The position numbers and the translations under genes are program-made. Below, piece by piece: positions 10,400 through 22,294 of a stretch of DNA of 64,000 nucleotides (within the stretch, counting starts at the first letter, position 1; each line of letters begins with the position of its first letter). This stretch comes from Posidonia oceanica (Eukaryota > Streptophyta > Magnoliopsida > Alismatales > Posidoniaceae): NCBI GenBank assembly GCA_037176725.1, contig JAZBRS010000013.1, positions 5,459,001 to 5,523,000 of the forward strand, written 5' to 3'. The notes beneath the pieces were generated by a model. The model was given only the letters and a program-made list of their open reading frames with translations, was not told where the DNA came from and searched no databases.

Positions 10400-11188
10400 G
10401 AAAAGGACCACTATGTTAGTCGTAACAGCTTGCGGTCATTCTCGACCACTCTTTCAAAAACTGTTCGCGTGTGTCAATACACAGAGGCACTGCCTCAGGA
10501 ACTGGCTACTGCTAACATGGTTTTCCTGGTAGAAGAATTTGATCAATCTGGGAAGTGTACAGGTGTGGAGGTATATGAGCTAACAAATTATGATAGTGAC
10601 GAAGAGGATCAAGAGGCTGACTCAGATTTGCTCAAGCACCTTATGGACAAGTACGATGAGCAAACTAAAGCTGCTGAAGAAGAAACTGTGGAAGTTAATT
10701 TGGGAATTGCGGAAGAGCCAAAGCGAATACTTATAAGTGCCAACTTGAGTCTAGAGGAACGAGTAGAAATGGTAAAAATCTTGAAAGAGTTCGTGGACAT
10801 GCTAGCCTTCAAATACGAGGACATGCTCGGTCTACAGTCGACCCTAGTGAAACACCTACTTCTACTAAATCCTGGCGCCAAACTTGTCAAACAGAAGTTG
10901 AGGCGATTGAGACTGGAGCTAGCACTTAAAGTCAAAGAGGAGATCAATAAGCTCCACAAGGTGAAATTCATCAGGGTGGTTGTATACCCTAACTGGGTCT
11001 CCAATATTGTGCCAGTAGCCAAGAAGGACGGGAGGGTTAGAGTCTGCATTGACTTCAACAACCTCAACGTCGTCTGCCCCAAGAATGACTTCCCTCTGCC
11101 ACACATTGACCTGTTAGTTGACAATACAGTGGGATTCGAGATGCTGTCGTTCATGTATGGTTTCTCCAACTACAATCAGATCAAGCTA
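10400..11188 (+). pseudogene. Reverse transcriptase of A, N-terminal part
   Basis: The frame open from 10430 contains an acidic linker (about 10590-10720), then the RT fingers: KLVKQKLRRLRLELALKVKE, IRVVVYPNWVSNIVPVAKKD, VRVCIDFNNLNVVCPKNDFP and a degraded MLSFMDGFSGYNQIK (here MYGFSNYNQIK). The domain stops at 11188, where element B begins after target sequence AGCTA. The frame resumes exactly after the second AGCTA at 22300, so this insertion alone did not shift the frame. In MDGFSGYNQ, an expected Asp and a Gly are replaced by Tyr and Asn. Confidence 0.85.
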
Positions 11189-11259
11189 TGTGATGACCTA
11201 GATTTTCGGGTAGCATTTTAGGCTAGTATTTAATCTGGAGTTCTAGGTCGGCCGCGTTT

Positions 11260-11395
11260 TCCTCCCGCGTATTGGTAGCGTGGATTGCTGCTGCGTTTTT
11301 CCTGTGCGGGTTGCCATCGCATTTTGGTAGCGTGGATTGCTAGCACGTGTATTTGGCATGATTTTCCAGTGTGGATTGCTGGCACGGAAACTGCA
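11260..11395. repeat. Short repeats near the B start
   Basis: The phrase GGTAGCGTGGATTGCT occurs twice and GTGTGGATTGCTGGCACG once within about 130 bp. No function is assigned. Confidence 0.55.
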
Positions 11396-11599
11396 GTATT
11401 CAGGACTCAGAACTTAAGCTACGTTTAAGTGGATTTGGTGTCACGGCTTGGTTTTGGATGTAGTGCTTTGGTGTTTTGAAGATGAAGTGTTGTGTGGACC
11501 CTGATGGAGATCTTGAGGGTTTGTTGTGGGTTGTGGTGTACCTTGGCGGCCGATTCCCACTTGCACGAGCCACTTGAACTATAAGTGGTCGTGGTTCTG

Positions 11600-12430
11600 T
11601 GCTCGTGACCCCGCACGCACGTGGTTGCCCGCACTCATTTTTTCCTCTATTTTTTTTAATGCTGAGTAAGAGAGGGGTCGAGAGAGTTCACGAGATTTCT
11701 TCCTCTCTTCTTCTTCTTTGTCCCTGCTTCCTTTCTTTCCTCCGTTTCTTCTTCAATAAGAGAGGGGGAGATAGGGAAAGTGAGAGAGGGTGCCGAGAGA
11801 GATGGAGGAGAGCCGCGAGATGGGAGTCGCCATGCGTCGAGGAGGTCGCCGGTGGCTGGCGTTGGTGCCTGCGAGCTTTAGCCCAGGTACATGCCCCTGT
11901 AGATTTTCCCCTCTTTGCTCAATTCGAATTATTGGGGCACAGTAGTGTGGAATCATGTGTTTGTGATTGCTTGAAGCTTTTATGATGATTTATGGAGGTT
12001 TTTATGAGGATTTATGGGTGTTTTAATGGTGGCAGTGGCTGTAGTGTGAATAGTAACTGTGAACTTCGTTTTGAGTTTTCTTGAGTCATAGGCCATGAAT
12101 TTTGATATTTTTGTTCCAAGCTGTAGAGTTCGTCGAGTTCTTCAGTTTGGTATATGTGTCGTGATTTTTGGTTGATCGGTTGATTTTTAGCACCAAAAAT
12201 TTAATCTTGGTTTATACTATTCAATTAATGGGTGCTGTGAGCTTTGCTTGTATTTTCTCTTGATCAGCTCAACGGATCTTTGTGATTTTTGTCCCGGATT
12301 GTAGAGCTCGTTGAGATCTTCAATTCGGTATATGATTTGTAATTTTTGGTAGATTGATGAATTTTTATCATCAAAAATTTAGTCATGGTTTAAACCATAT
12401 GTTCTGTGTGAGTTATAGAATATAAGGAAC
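11600..12430. other. B LTR body, non-coding
   Basis: There is a CT-rich then GA-rich tract at 11640-11810. Two diverged copies of a block about 180 bp apart follow (12105-12220 and 12285-12400), each with GTAGAG(T/C)TCGT(C/T)GAG and a following CATCAAAAATTTA-like phrase. No gene is seen. Confidence 0.5.
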
Positions 12431-12439
12431 ATTGTGCAC

Positions 12440-12770
12440 TAGGCAAATTGCATCTTAGTCCCTCTTTTTTGTGTTAACTATATATAAGTCCCTGGTTTTA
12501 TAATTAAATTACATTTCAGTCCCAAACCTTTATATTAAATTTTCATTTTAGTCTCTGAGTTTTTTAAAAATTACTTTTTAGTCCCTAGCTTTATGTTTAA
12601 TTTGTATTAAGGTCCCTAATTTTATATTTAAGTTACTTTTTGGTCCCTGAGTTCAGTGGACAGTTCCTTTTTAGTCTCTGAGCTTTGTGGAACTTGCTTT
12701 TTAGTCCCTACTTTTGTGTGAATGGCTTTTCAGTCCTTAATTTGTATGATGAATTGCATGTGGGTCCTTA
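12440..12770 (+). repeat. Degenerate tandem repeat with TTTTAGTCCCTGAG motif
   Basis: About seven to eight units of 38-50 bp each contain AAATTACATTTCAGTCCC or a close variant (TTTTTAGTCCCTA, TTTTAGTCTCTGAG). The region is AT-rich and non-coding. The same phrase, read in element orientation, recurs in solo LTR C. Confidence 0.75.
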
Positions 12771-13199
12771 TGGACTTGTTTTTGGTGGTTTTTGATATGT
12801 TTAGTGTTATATTAATATTGTAGGTAATTATGGCATAATGAAGATTAGGAAAATCATTAGGATGATTTTACGAAATGCCTAAAAAGAATTAGTAAAGATT
12901 TCCCTTTGTGCTGTAGTTGATACAAAAGACTATAGAACTTATAAATACTAAGTTCTCCCTTAAATGATTTAGATGAGCTCTAGGGTTAATGTTTGGCCCT
13001 AGGATTAGATGTTGGTCTAGATTTGGTGCAGTGCACTGAATTAGGTTTTCAGTGGCACTATTTGGGTGTAGTTTGTGTTGGTGTATGGTCTTGTAAGTTA
13101 AATGGAACTTCGAGACCAGTGTTTGGCTTCTGTGTGGCTCTTTTGGGTGGATTTTTATACCCATAAGGTGTTGTTGTTGTTTTGGGGATCTTTGTGATT

Positions 13200-13440
13200 T
13201 CCAAATGGTTTTCAAATATTTTTGAAAAGATATAGATGTTTTGAAAAGTGGTTTTCAAAGGATTTTGGAAAGGAGATACATGGATTTTGGTGGTGTTTTC
13301 CTGTGCAGTAATCTATGGTGTTTTGAGATGATTTTCGAAATAGTTTTTGAAAATGGTTTCCAAAAAAATTTGGAAAAGAAATGCATGGTTTGCAAAGGTT
13401 TTGGAAAATGATTTTCCATGGATTTAAGGGACCAAGACCG
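13200..13440. repeat. TTTTGGAAA/TTTTCAAA-rich tract
   Basis: Several copies of GGTTTTCAAA, GATTTTGGAAA and GATTTTCCATGG lie close together, giving short inverted repeats. It is part of the B LTR and contains no gene. Confidence 0.5.
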
Positions 13441-13730
13441 AAGCTTCTGGTCGGCAGACTAGGGACAACTGGTACCCCTAGATGGTCGAAAGTCAGTTGC
13501 CTAGGATGAGGTCTGTGGTTTTCTGTGGTTTTGATAGGAACCACAAAGATTGGATAGTATTGGTGGACCAGGGACGACTGATACCTCTAAAGGGCCAGGT
13601 GCAAGTCTGAGGTCGTGGTTTCTGTGTGGTGGGATTTACAGGACTGTAGGATTGTTCTGGCGGACCAGGGATGACTGATACCCCTGGAGGGTCAGGTACA
13701 GGTTCGAGGTTGTGACTGCTGAGTGGTTGT
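13430..13730 (+). repeat. Three tandem units of about 115 bp in B
   Basis: Each unit contains GACCAGGGACGACTGATACC or a variant, followed by TCTAAAGGGCCAGGT-like and GAGGTCGTGGTT-like phrases (near 13450, 13565 and 13660). They are diverged and non-coding. Confidence 0.7.
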
Positions 13731-16619
13731 GCTGGGTAGGAGACCCAGGTGGCCCGAGTTGAGGACATCAAAAAGGACATACCCTTTGTTTGTCCTAGAG
13801 TGGACTTTGGAGGGTTCTTAGAGTAAGGACCTAGAACAGACCGGCTCCTACACAGGGTGGCTCATTTGTGGCAGTGTAGCGCTCTTCGGCAGCTGCTTGT
13901 TGGCTAGTCAGTCGTTGATGGCCATAGTGACGCAACAGGTTTTCGTGCTGGGTGCATGTATTGTGGTTTTGTGATGGCTTTGGACTTGGTTTGGCATAGA
14001 GTAGCTATTCCAAGTGTGTTGTTTTGAGCTGTGGTTTTGTGCTGGCTCTGGGCTTGGTTTGGCATATAGTAGCCTTTCCAAGTGAGCATAAAAGAGATTT
14101 CAAAAGATGTATGTATTTTGAAAGAAAAAAGACATTGGTTTTGAACAGCATGTTTTAAAGGATTTGTGCTTGCGAGGCAATAGTGGATTGCCTCGTTGTG
14201 GCTCTATGGCATTTGTAGACATCTCGATTTTGCAAGCACTCGTTGGTGGACACCTCCGAAGGGACATGTTCGGTTGCGGCAGACCAAACACACATCCCAG
14301 ACCAAACCCACATCCCAAACCTACCCCACCAAATCCTAAACTTACCACATACCCTAAAACCCACTCCAATCCAGTACACACCAAAGCCAGAAAGGCCCAA
14401 AGCCCAGTGGTGGCCCAATGTCTTCTGAAAACATGCTCAAGATCCGACCAACGGCCTCTGACATAGTCCAAGCGTGACTAGCCGGCGTCATTCAAAGACG
14501 TCACTAGCCAGCGACATCAGTCAGTTGATGAAAATGGCATATCCTAGTAGCACACGTAACCGACGTGGAGTGCTGGCGTGATGTCCTGTGTTTGATTAAT
14601 ATCAGTAGGGACTCTTTAGCCATTCCACCAGTGGCATATCGATTCCCGACCTCCCATTGGCTCTTACGGATTTAGGCATAGACCTTAAGACATCAGGACC
14701 ATCATGCCCTCATTTCAAAACCTAATTCCCATCAAATCCGCCTCGTTTGAATCCAAGCCAATGATTGCCCATACCATTATTCATCAACAACCCATAATCC
14801 ACACATCTTCCTATATAAAGACCCCAGCTCTACGAGAGCTCTCTTCTTCGCTCTTGGACTCTCTTCGCTCTTGGACTCTTGGCTCTCTTGCTCCCTTGCT
14901 CTTGCACTCCAGCACGCTGCAACCCCCGAGCTCTCCACTAGAATTCCTAACCCTGGCGAGCCACCCATAGTCCGAGCACCCATACGCAAAGCCAAGACAC
15001 ACGCTCCTCCTCCACTGTCCTTCCCTGAGTGAGAGAACCAACCCTAAGCGTTGTTACTGCAACCTGTCGTCAACAGCCCGCAGCAACCCAACTCCGCGTC
15101 CGTTAGCCACCGTGACCTGACGTCGACCTTCGAGCAACCACCATGAGTTGCTGCATTGGAAGAGCACGTGCCGACTCTTGCACAGGTAAGCTCCTCTTCC
15201 TGAAGCAATGTAGCTTGTATATGCTTCTTGGATGCCTGTGTGTACCATCATTCCTTCGTCATTTTTTTGATTTTCCGTCACTGGCATTCATGCATGCACT
15301 CCAGGATGGGTTCATGGCTTCGAGCTCGGTCTGAGGCCGATGAGCTCGAATTGAACTCACCCCCACATTCACGCATCGCCTTCTAACCCCCCTGTGATGC
15401 GGTTCTGCCTCCTTTGGCCGTGCCAAAGGCAAATTGTCCTCTCAATGACGGACGGAGATGGTGCCATTGAGCGGTAGAGGGAGGCACATGTTTTCTTTGT
15501 TTTCTGACGTGCACTGCATCTCAATGACCCTCTTGCCTTCCTCCACCTTCGACATAAGTCACAGTAGAGTTTTGTTGGTGTAGTAATCCCGGTGTTCGGA
15601 TCGTCCATGCACGATGCTAAAGCTCGCGTGCACCGATCAGAATCAGGTTCACTATTAGCGGGTGTATCCGAGAAGGAAGACTTGACTCAAAAACACCAAA
15701 AAAGCGAAAAAAGAGAAAGATAAGACAAATCAGAGTCGCCATCGTATCTATTAAGTCGAGAGACAAGGAAAATCGGGGAAATGCGTGAATAAACACGCAA
15801 AACCAAGCAAAAGATGCAATGCAATGCAATGCAATGAAATGATATGCAATGATGTGACTCGTGCCTAGGATGAGGGCAATATGGTAATTGCGGGCCATGA
15901 GGAAGGGTAAGGATTTTTGTTACGTGCGGGGAAGGTGTTAGGCACCCCCGACACACTCGAGAATCGGTCTTTCTAGGCTTACGCTCGCATACGCAGGATA
16001 ATGCATGCTTTGAATGCCTAAGTGCCATGAATGCCTAATTACATGCTCAAATGTGTGTCCTAAGTGATAAGATGCGTGCAGGGAATTAAACATGCTATCT
16101 ATGTGCTCAGCAGCGCTGTCAGTGTTCCGAATGGGGCGAACCCTGGTTCGTGAGAACTCTAGACAGTAAGCATCACTGCCCTAATGCAAATGCAGGCGAT
16201 AAAACAAAACAGCGGAGCAAACCATGCAATGCAAAGTGACATGTAGGGTAAAGCGAAGGTGGGTGCGTAAAACGATGCAATGCAGGCGACATGCAAAGGA
16301 AAACAAAGCGGGCGCGCAAAAAGATGCAAACGCAAGCGAAAAACGGATACGGGCATGCCAAACAATGCAAATGCAAGCGAAAACAGATGCGGACATGCAA
16401 AACGATGCATGCAAAGGCAATGAATGACGTGTTGTGATTCAGATGGACTGATCTTGAGGATCTGAAGCCTGATCTGAGATAACTTTGGTTTAAATAAAAG
16501 ATCATTCAACCAGGAAAACCTGGACAGTTAGATCGTCGAAATCCAACAGTCCGATCAAAAGTTATTCAGGAATCAAATCCGAAGGCTCAACGGCCAAAAA
16601 AGGTAGGGGTCTAAGTGTA

Positions 16620-16980
16620 AATAGTCCCTAAGGGTGTGTAAAACAGGGTGTGTGCATGCAAAAGTGCTGAGGATGCTTAAATACATGCAAGAATGCGATG
16701 CTCAATGACATGGGAGTGCAAATGCATGCAGAAATGTAATACAGGGACCTAAGTGTAATTTAAGAAAATTGCAGGGGCCTACATGCAAAATGTCCCTAGG
16801 TGTGTGCAAAATAGGTCTAATGCATGCAAAAATGATGATGCAACAATGCATGGGCAGAATGCAAGGCTAAATGGAAGGTGTGCATGAAAAAATGCAAGAA
16901 AAGGACCTAAATGCAATTTTAGAAACATGCAGGACCTAAATGCAATGCAAAGAAAGCATGCAAACTTACAGAAGTTGAAA
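16620..16980. repeat. ATGCAAAAATG-rich tract in C
   Basis: Short irregular repeats of GGACCTAAATGCAATTT and CATGCAAAAATG lead into the regular 90-bp array that follows. It is non-coding. Confidence 0.6.
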
Positions 16981-18055
16981 ACAGGGGACTGACATGCAAT
17001 TTCAGAAAACAGTTGGGCTTTTAAAACAATGCAATATGGTTTAAAATGCAACTTACATGGCATTTAAATGCATGGAGGACTAAAATGCAAATAAAACATG
17101 TTATTGGACTAAACAGCAATGCAATATGGTTTAAAACATGATTTAAATGAATGATTGAATGCAGACTGGACTGATATGCAATTATGACATTTTTCTAGGT
17201 TTTTATGCAATGCAATAAGGTAAAACAGGATTTAAATGAGTGATTCAATGCAAAAAGGGATTGAAATGCAATTATGGAATTTCCAGGGTTTTTATGCAAT
17301 GTAAAAATGTAGAAACAAGCAATTGATTCATAGCAGATGGACCTAAATGCAATTATAATATTTTTCTGGTTTTTTAATGCAATGCAATAAGGTAAAATGC
17401 AAAGTTAAATGAATTTTAAACCACTGATGGACTGATATGCAAATAAACATGTTTTTTTGGATTTTTTAGCAATGCAATATAGTTAAAATCATGATTTAAA
17501 TGAAATCTAACAACTGCAGAGGACTGATATGTAAATTAAATAAATATAGGGGCTAAAATGCAATGCAATAAGATAAACATGTGAATTAAATGGATGGATG
17601 CATGGTCTGTGGACTAAAATGCAATAAAGAAAACCTGCAGGACTTTTATGCAATGTAATAAGATAATAAATACAAATTAAATGATCTGATCAACCAACAG
17701 AGGATTAAAGTGCAAATAAAGTAAACTAGAGGGCTTTTATGCAATGTAGTATGATAAAACTGTGATTTAAATGATTTTTCAATTGAATAGAGGACTAACA
17801 TGCAATTTAAATAACCTGCAGCAGTTATATGTAATGCAATAAAGTTTTAAATAACATTTAAATGAAATCAAACCATCCACAGGACTAAAATGTAATAAAA
17901 ACAAACATAAAGATTAAACTGCAATGTAATAAGATTAAAATCAAATATTAAATAAATCTAGAACTAAAGCTGGATTGAAACGCAATAAAAGTAAATTGCA
18001 GAATTTTAATTCAATGCAACTAAAAATAAAAATCAGAACTTAGCATTGCTACAGT
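16980..18055 (-). repeat. About twelve tandem units of ~90 bp in C
   Basis: Units carry GGACTAAAATGCAAAT...TTTATGCAATGCAATAAG...GATTTAAATGA. The leading motif recurs near 16985, 17070, 17167, 17255, 17335, 17427, 17517, 17608, 17698, 17791, 17880 and 17966, so the spacing is 80-97 bp. Units are diverged and non-coding. Confidence 0.8.
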
Positions 18056-19310
18056 TCTACAGTGGAGTGTTGGGCTTCTGCAGGCCTGTCGGGGAGGAAG
18101 GAAGTGCTAGCGGCGCTCCGACGAGCTGGAGGGCGGTCTGAGGCATCCGGAGGCTGGAGGGCGGTCTCCCGGAGGTGCTGGTGGTCTCGGCGGCGTGGGA
18201 AGACGTCCGGAGCGGCCTGTCAGCCTCGGTGGAGCTACCGTAGAGGTTGCTGGCAGCGGAGCGGGCGTTGGAGGCGGCGGCGGCGCTCGTGCGGTGGTGG
18301 GCTGCACTCCTGGAGGTGCGGCGGTGCTCTAGGTGTAGTCGGCTGGAGCGGAGCTGGTCTGGCGCGCAGCGGCACTGCAGGAGCTCGCTGGAGAAGAAGA
18401 CCCATGTGGCGGCGACGAAACGGCGCGCTGAAGCCCTAAACTCCACTCTAACTAGCTAGGAAGCTTAAAGGGACCTAAACTAAGTTAAGGGTAAGGTTGG
18501 TTACCTTCAGGGGCAGCTGGAGTGGTCCACCGACCTCAGTGGGTTGTAGTGTGGCCGGCGGAGGCTGCGGCGGTGCTGCGGGCGTTGGCAGCGGCTCGGG
18601 AGGAGCGTCGCGGGTTGCTGGAGGTCTGAGGGTGCTCCGGAGCCAAACAGGAGTGAGCTTGGTGCACTGGAACCCGATTTTGGGTTTTTGGGTTCAGTCT
18701 GAGGATCTTGGGGTGGTCCGATGGACTGTGGCTCTCCACGCCGCTGGTGGACGTCTCTCTGGGTTGGTGGAGGTGCTGCGAAGGTGTAGGGAGGGTTGGA
18801 TTGGGGTGGTGGCTGTTCTAGAGGGAGTTGGAAGTTTTTGGGTCAGTTTGGGACGTAGATGTTTGTGGTGGATTCTAAGAGCTGTGGGGTGTGTCGGGCT
18901 GAATGAAGGATAGGCTTGGGAAGGTGGTGGTTCAGCAAGTTGGCTGGGGAAATTTGGGTGGATGGTGAGGGATGTGGTGCTGGTTTTGGCAAGGGAGGAG
19001 GCTGTGGAGGAGGAGATGGGTTCGGGGTGGTTTCTGGGCTGTTGCTGGGTTGCTCAAGGCTTGTGAGTAGCTGGGGATGTTGTGTGTGTGCTGGAGAATG
19101 CTCTGGATGCCAAAATTGCCAAAGGTCTGAGGAGTCTCTGCAGGTCTGGGGTGTATCTGCCCTTGGTCTTCTTTGGCTAGCAGTGGAGGCATGGGAGGTG
19201 GTCGTCGGCCACAGGTGGTAGGGCATGGTGGCATGGGGGTCGTGGGTGGCAGGAGCATGGGTGGAGGTCGGGAAAGTCTTGGTGGTTGTCAGGTGAGTTT
19301 GAAAAATGGA
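18056..19310. other. GC-rich part of LTR C, no gene
   Basis: This segment is GC-rich (GGCGGCGG, GGTGGTGG runs). Open frames on both strands here give low-complexity peptides (Arg/Trp/Gly or Pro/Thr/Ser) without domain features, so none is called as a gene. In element orientation it would be the upstream, promoter-bearing part of the LTR. Confidence 0.6.
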
Positions 19311-19690
19311 GGGGGAGGTGCTGTCGTTTGTGGTTTGTGAAAGAGAGAAGAGAAGAAGAAGAGGAGGGAAGGGGAGAAGAAGGAAAGGAAGAGAGGTGGG
19401 CTGGGCTATGAGCACAGTAGAAAAAAAGGAAAGAAAGAAAAAAAAGAAGGGAAATGTTGGGCCGGGCTTGGAGAGGAAAAAAGGGAAAGAAAGAAAGGAA
19501 GAAAAGAAAGAAAGAAAGAAAGGAAGGGAGAAAGAAAGAAAGAAGGAAAGGAGAAAAAGGAAGAGGCTTGGTGGGCTTGGGCTTGGAGAGAAATAGGGAA
19601 GAAAAGGGAAAAGAAAAAGGGAAAGAAAGAGAGGAGAAAAAAAGAATAGGAGAGAAGAAAAAAGAAGAGAAAAAGGGGTTAAGTTTTGTG
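19310..19690. repeat. Purine microsatellite tract (GAAA/GGAA)
   Basis: About 380 bp of GAAAGAAAGGAAG-type sequence, with GGGCTTGG islands near 19400, 19460 and 19570. Lysine/glutamate-rich ORFs read here are artefacts of the tract. Confidence 0.85.
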
Positions 19691-20345
19691 GGTTTTTAAG
19701 TTGTATTTTTTAGGGTTTTTTGAGTGATTGTTTTTTAGAGTTTTAAATGTTTTGAATTAGGGTTTTAAGTTTTTAGAGGATTGTTTTTTTTTAGGTTAAG
19801 TCTTTTAATTGTTTTTCTTAAGTTTTTCTTTTGATTGTTTTTTAAGTTTGTTAATTGTTTTTTTTTGTTTTTCCTAGGTTTTTTTATTATTTTTTCTAGG
19901 ATTCTCTTTTGATTGTTTTAATTGTTTTTAAGTTTTTTAGTTTGTTTTAATTTGATTTTAAGTCCTTTAAATTGTTTTAATTGTTTTTTAAGTTTGTTTA
20001 ACTTGTTTTTAATTTGTTTTTAAGTTTTTAAATGGTTTTAGTTTGGATTTTTCTTTTTAAATTGTTTTTTAAGTGTTTTGATTTGCTTTTTGATTGTTTT
20101 AAGTTTTGAAATTTGCTTTAATTGTTTTTAAGTCTTGGAATTTGTTTTAATTTGTTTTTAAATTATTTTAACCATTTTAGATTGTTTTAAAGTCTTTTAG
20201 TTTGTTTTAATTTGTTTTAAAATTGTTTTAACTGTTTTTGGGTTGTTTTGATTTGTTTTTAATTAGATTTTCTTTTGAATTGTTTTTTAAGTGTTTGATT
20301 TATTTTTTTGGTTGGATTTTTCTCTTTAATTGTTTTAAGAAGTGT
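19690..20345. repeat. T-rich tract of GTTTTAATTGTTTTTAAG units
   Basis: Roughly 650 bp are made of variants of TTGTTTTAATTTGTTTTTAAG, with very low sequence complexity. It directly abuts the purine tract, giving a strong strand asymmetry switch. Confidence 0.85.
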
Positions 20346-20499
20346 TGAATGGGGGTTGATGATGAGTTTGAAGAAGGAGGGAAAAGAGGAGAGAGAAAAG
20401 GATAATGATGAGAGAAAAAAGGATAATAAGGAGAGAGAAAAGGATATTGACTTGGATTTGGAAGGATTTTGTGTGTGTGTGACCTAGGGTTTCTAGGGT

Positions 20500-20800
20500 T
20501 TAACCTAGGATTTTCTAGAGTTTTAAATGGGATTTTTGAAGGATTTTTGGAAGGTTTAGGGTTTAGGGTTTTGTGAGGGTTTTGAAAGGATTTTTCCTAG
20601 GGTTTTGTGAAGGGTTTTCCTAGTGTTTTTTGAAGTGTTTTCCTAGGTTCTTGTGAGTGGATTTTTCCTAGGGTTTTTTTGAAGGGTTTTCCTAGGATTT
20701 TTGTGAGTAGCTTTGGTGGGAGATTCTTAGGGTTTTGGTTTGAAATGGATTCAGGGTTTTGGCTTGAAAAGGAGGGTTTTAGATTTTGAAAAGGATTCAG
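20500..20800. repeat. CCTAGGGTTTTGTGAAGGATTTT repeats in C
   Basis: Eight or more short units with CCTAGGGTTTT, GAAGGGTTTT and TTCAGGGTTTTG follow one another up to the C end. They are non-coding. The AGGGTTT core resembles plant telomere-like sequence but is not a regular telomeric array. Confidence 0.65.
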
Positions 20801-21729
20801 GGTTTTGAAGCCACCAAAGAGAGAGATCCACTAATTCAGCCTGTCAAAATGGAGTGTCTACAATTGGGTTCCGGTCACACCCATGGCTGTCAAACCCAAC
20901 ACTTCCCGGCACTGTGCAAGGGAGATAGGGAGGCCGAATCATGCATGGTTTCTTTAGTTTCTTTGCTCTGGATCATGCTCTGTTATGCCCTCTTGCTTCT
21001 CCGATTGTCGTCTGTTTCGTTTCAATCGTGTATGTCATGTAATTATGCGAGGAAGTCCTCTATCTGCACTGTAAATTCTGGAGCGCGTCTTTGTAGCGCA
21101 CGGGTCTTGTAAGCTCTGAGAGTGAGTAGATTTGACGTACTGTCCAAGCAGGCAGTACTGGCACGCAATACCGGTGCGAGCAACCTAGTTCAGTACACAT
21201 AATAGGACAGAGCTCCTGTTTCATTGATTATTACTTGTCTATCTAGGATTTTTTGCTTCTGGATTTGCTTCAGTATGCATGTTTTCAACATCATGGCATG
21301 GCATTTTGCATCTTGCTCCTTGAGCATACATTAATTGACATTATTTGCCTACATTTGCCACACATGAGTGGATTGGCCTAGAAAGACTGACTCAATCGGG
21401 CGCATGGGGGTGCCTTACACCTTCCCCATGTGTAACAAGAGTCCTTACCCTTTCTCTGGACTGCAATGACCTCGTGTCACATCCATTCGGGATGGATTTG
21501 CATATTTAAAGATTGCATTGCTTACTTTGCATGTTTTTCACATCCAATTTTCCTTATCTTTCTGGCTTTCAAATAAACTAGGTGGCGACTCCATTTCTTG
21601 TTTTCTTTTCCCTTTGCGTTCGCCTGCTTTCGATGTTTTCGAGTCAAGTGTCCTCCTCAGATGCACCACTTAGCTGTGGCCATCTCTGGCTCCCGCTTGG
21701 GGCCGTGACTACGGATGGTCACAGGAAGG

Positions 21730-21746
21730 TGGTGACTCCATTGGGA
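21730..21746 (+). promoter_or_regulatory. Primer binding site of F
   Basis: TGGTGACTCCATTGGGA begins six bases after the LTR end at 21723. It matches the E site (TGGCGACTCTGTTGGGGA) at most positions and has the right location for tRNA-primed minus-strand synthesis. Confidence 0.75.
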
Positions 21747-22294
21747 TGCCTGCTTTTTGAGGTTTTGGTGTGGTTTTGTTGGGATGCGTGCCTATGTGGT
21801 TTGCGTATCGTGGCTTTTTGTGGTTTTGGGTTCTTGGCATTAATAATGCCATGCCTGTGTTAGTAGTACTTTTGGTTGGCAGATCTCGAGTTTGGTGAGA
21901 TCTGAGCTTGTGGTTTTAAGATGGTTTTCGTGATGCACATCACAATGAGTGAGTGCATAGCGTCTTTGGTGGTTTAGTTCTAGGTATGACTTTTGAGTCC
22001 TATTTTCTGGTTTTATTTGCTTTGGTTTTGGTTAGGTGGGGTGTGTGTTGGGTGACCTTTCAATGGTCACTCATGTGTGTTTTGTTTTCTACCTTCGCAG
22101 GTGCAGGTTAGGAGTAGGTTCGACTTGCTAGTGCATATAGAAAGGAGTCACTCTGCTACACATCAAGGGTTCCGGGTAAGTCTGATGTTAGTTTAATTTT
22201 TGATTATAATAATTGATAGTAATTATGTGCTTGGATTTAGCTTCAGTATAAAAAAAAAGTGTAGCTAGGATTGGTGTGACGCCGGGGCGTTACA

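Larger units (their letters stand above)
15579..20862 (-). mobile_element. Solo LTR C (Tat/Ogre type, 5.3 kb) inside the F LTR
   Basis: It starts TGTAGTAATCCC and ends AAAATGGAGTGTCTACA. These are the reverse complements of a Tat LTR end and start, so C lies on the minus strand. Flanks are GTTGG (15574-15578) and ATTGG (20863-20867), a target duplication with one change. No PPT follows on its right, unlike D1 and D2, so this is a solo LTR left by LTR-LTR recombination. At 5284 bp it is unusually long. The conserved block GGTGTTAGGCACCCCC...CGGTCTTTCTAGGCTT lies at 15936-15980. Confidence 0.85.
14214..21850 (+). mobile_element. Element F: 5' end of a Tat-type retrotransposon
   Basis: The LTR starts TGTAGACATCTCGATTTTG, close to the E LTR start TGTAGACACCCCAATTTTG. 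It runs 14214-15578, is interrupted by solo LTR C, and resumes 20863-21723, ending GGATGGTCACA. The PBS follows. GCATT precedes the start (14209-14213), but no matching right end is present. F therefore lost its internal region and 3' LTR by deletion, with the junction back to B somewhere in 21750-22080. Near the LTR end it carries the block AGAAAGACTGACTC...GGGGGTGCC that is shared with the other Tat LTRs here. Confidence 0.75.
11189..22294 (+). mobile_element. Element B: LTR-derived insertion (solo LTR or remnant) in A's RT
   Basis: Ends are TGTGATGACC (11189) and GGGCGTTACA (22294), flanked by perfect AGCTA duplications (11184-11188 and 22295-22299). The ends resemble long LTRs of chromovirus type (Tekay/Del-like), but no coding region was found to confirm this. 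B sequence proper is 11189-14213 and roughly 21850-22294; the middle is element F with solo LTR C inside it. I saw no second copy of the B LTR, so a solo LTR is the simplest reading. Confidence 0.8.

Noticed and set aside
18057..19415. ORFs of 100-190 codons on both strands in GC-rich sequence
   Set aside because: Peptides are low-complexity (Arg/Trp/Gly or Pro/Thr/Ser) and overlap on both strands. The segment is inside solo LTR C.
19306..19699. Lys/Glu-rich ORFs
   Set aside because: They are direct translations of a GAAA/GGAA microsatellite tract.
20500..20800. AGGGTTT-rich stretch as an interstitial telomere
   Set aside because: Units are irregular (CCTAGGGTTTT, GAAGGGTTTT) and not a TTTAGGG array. 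They are part of LTR C.
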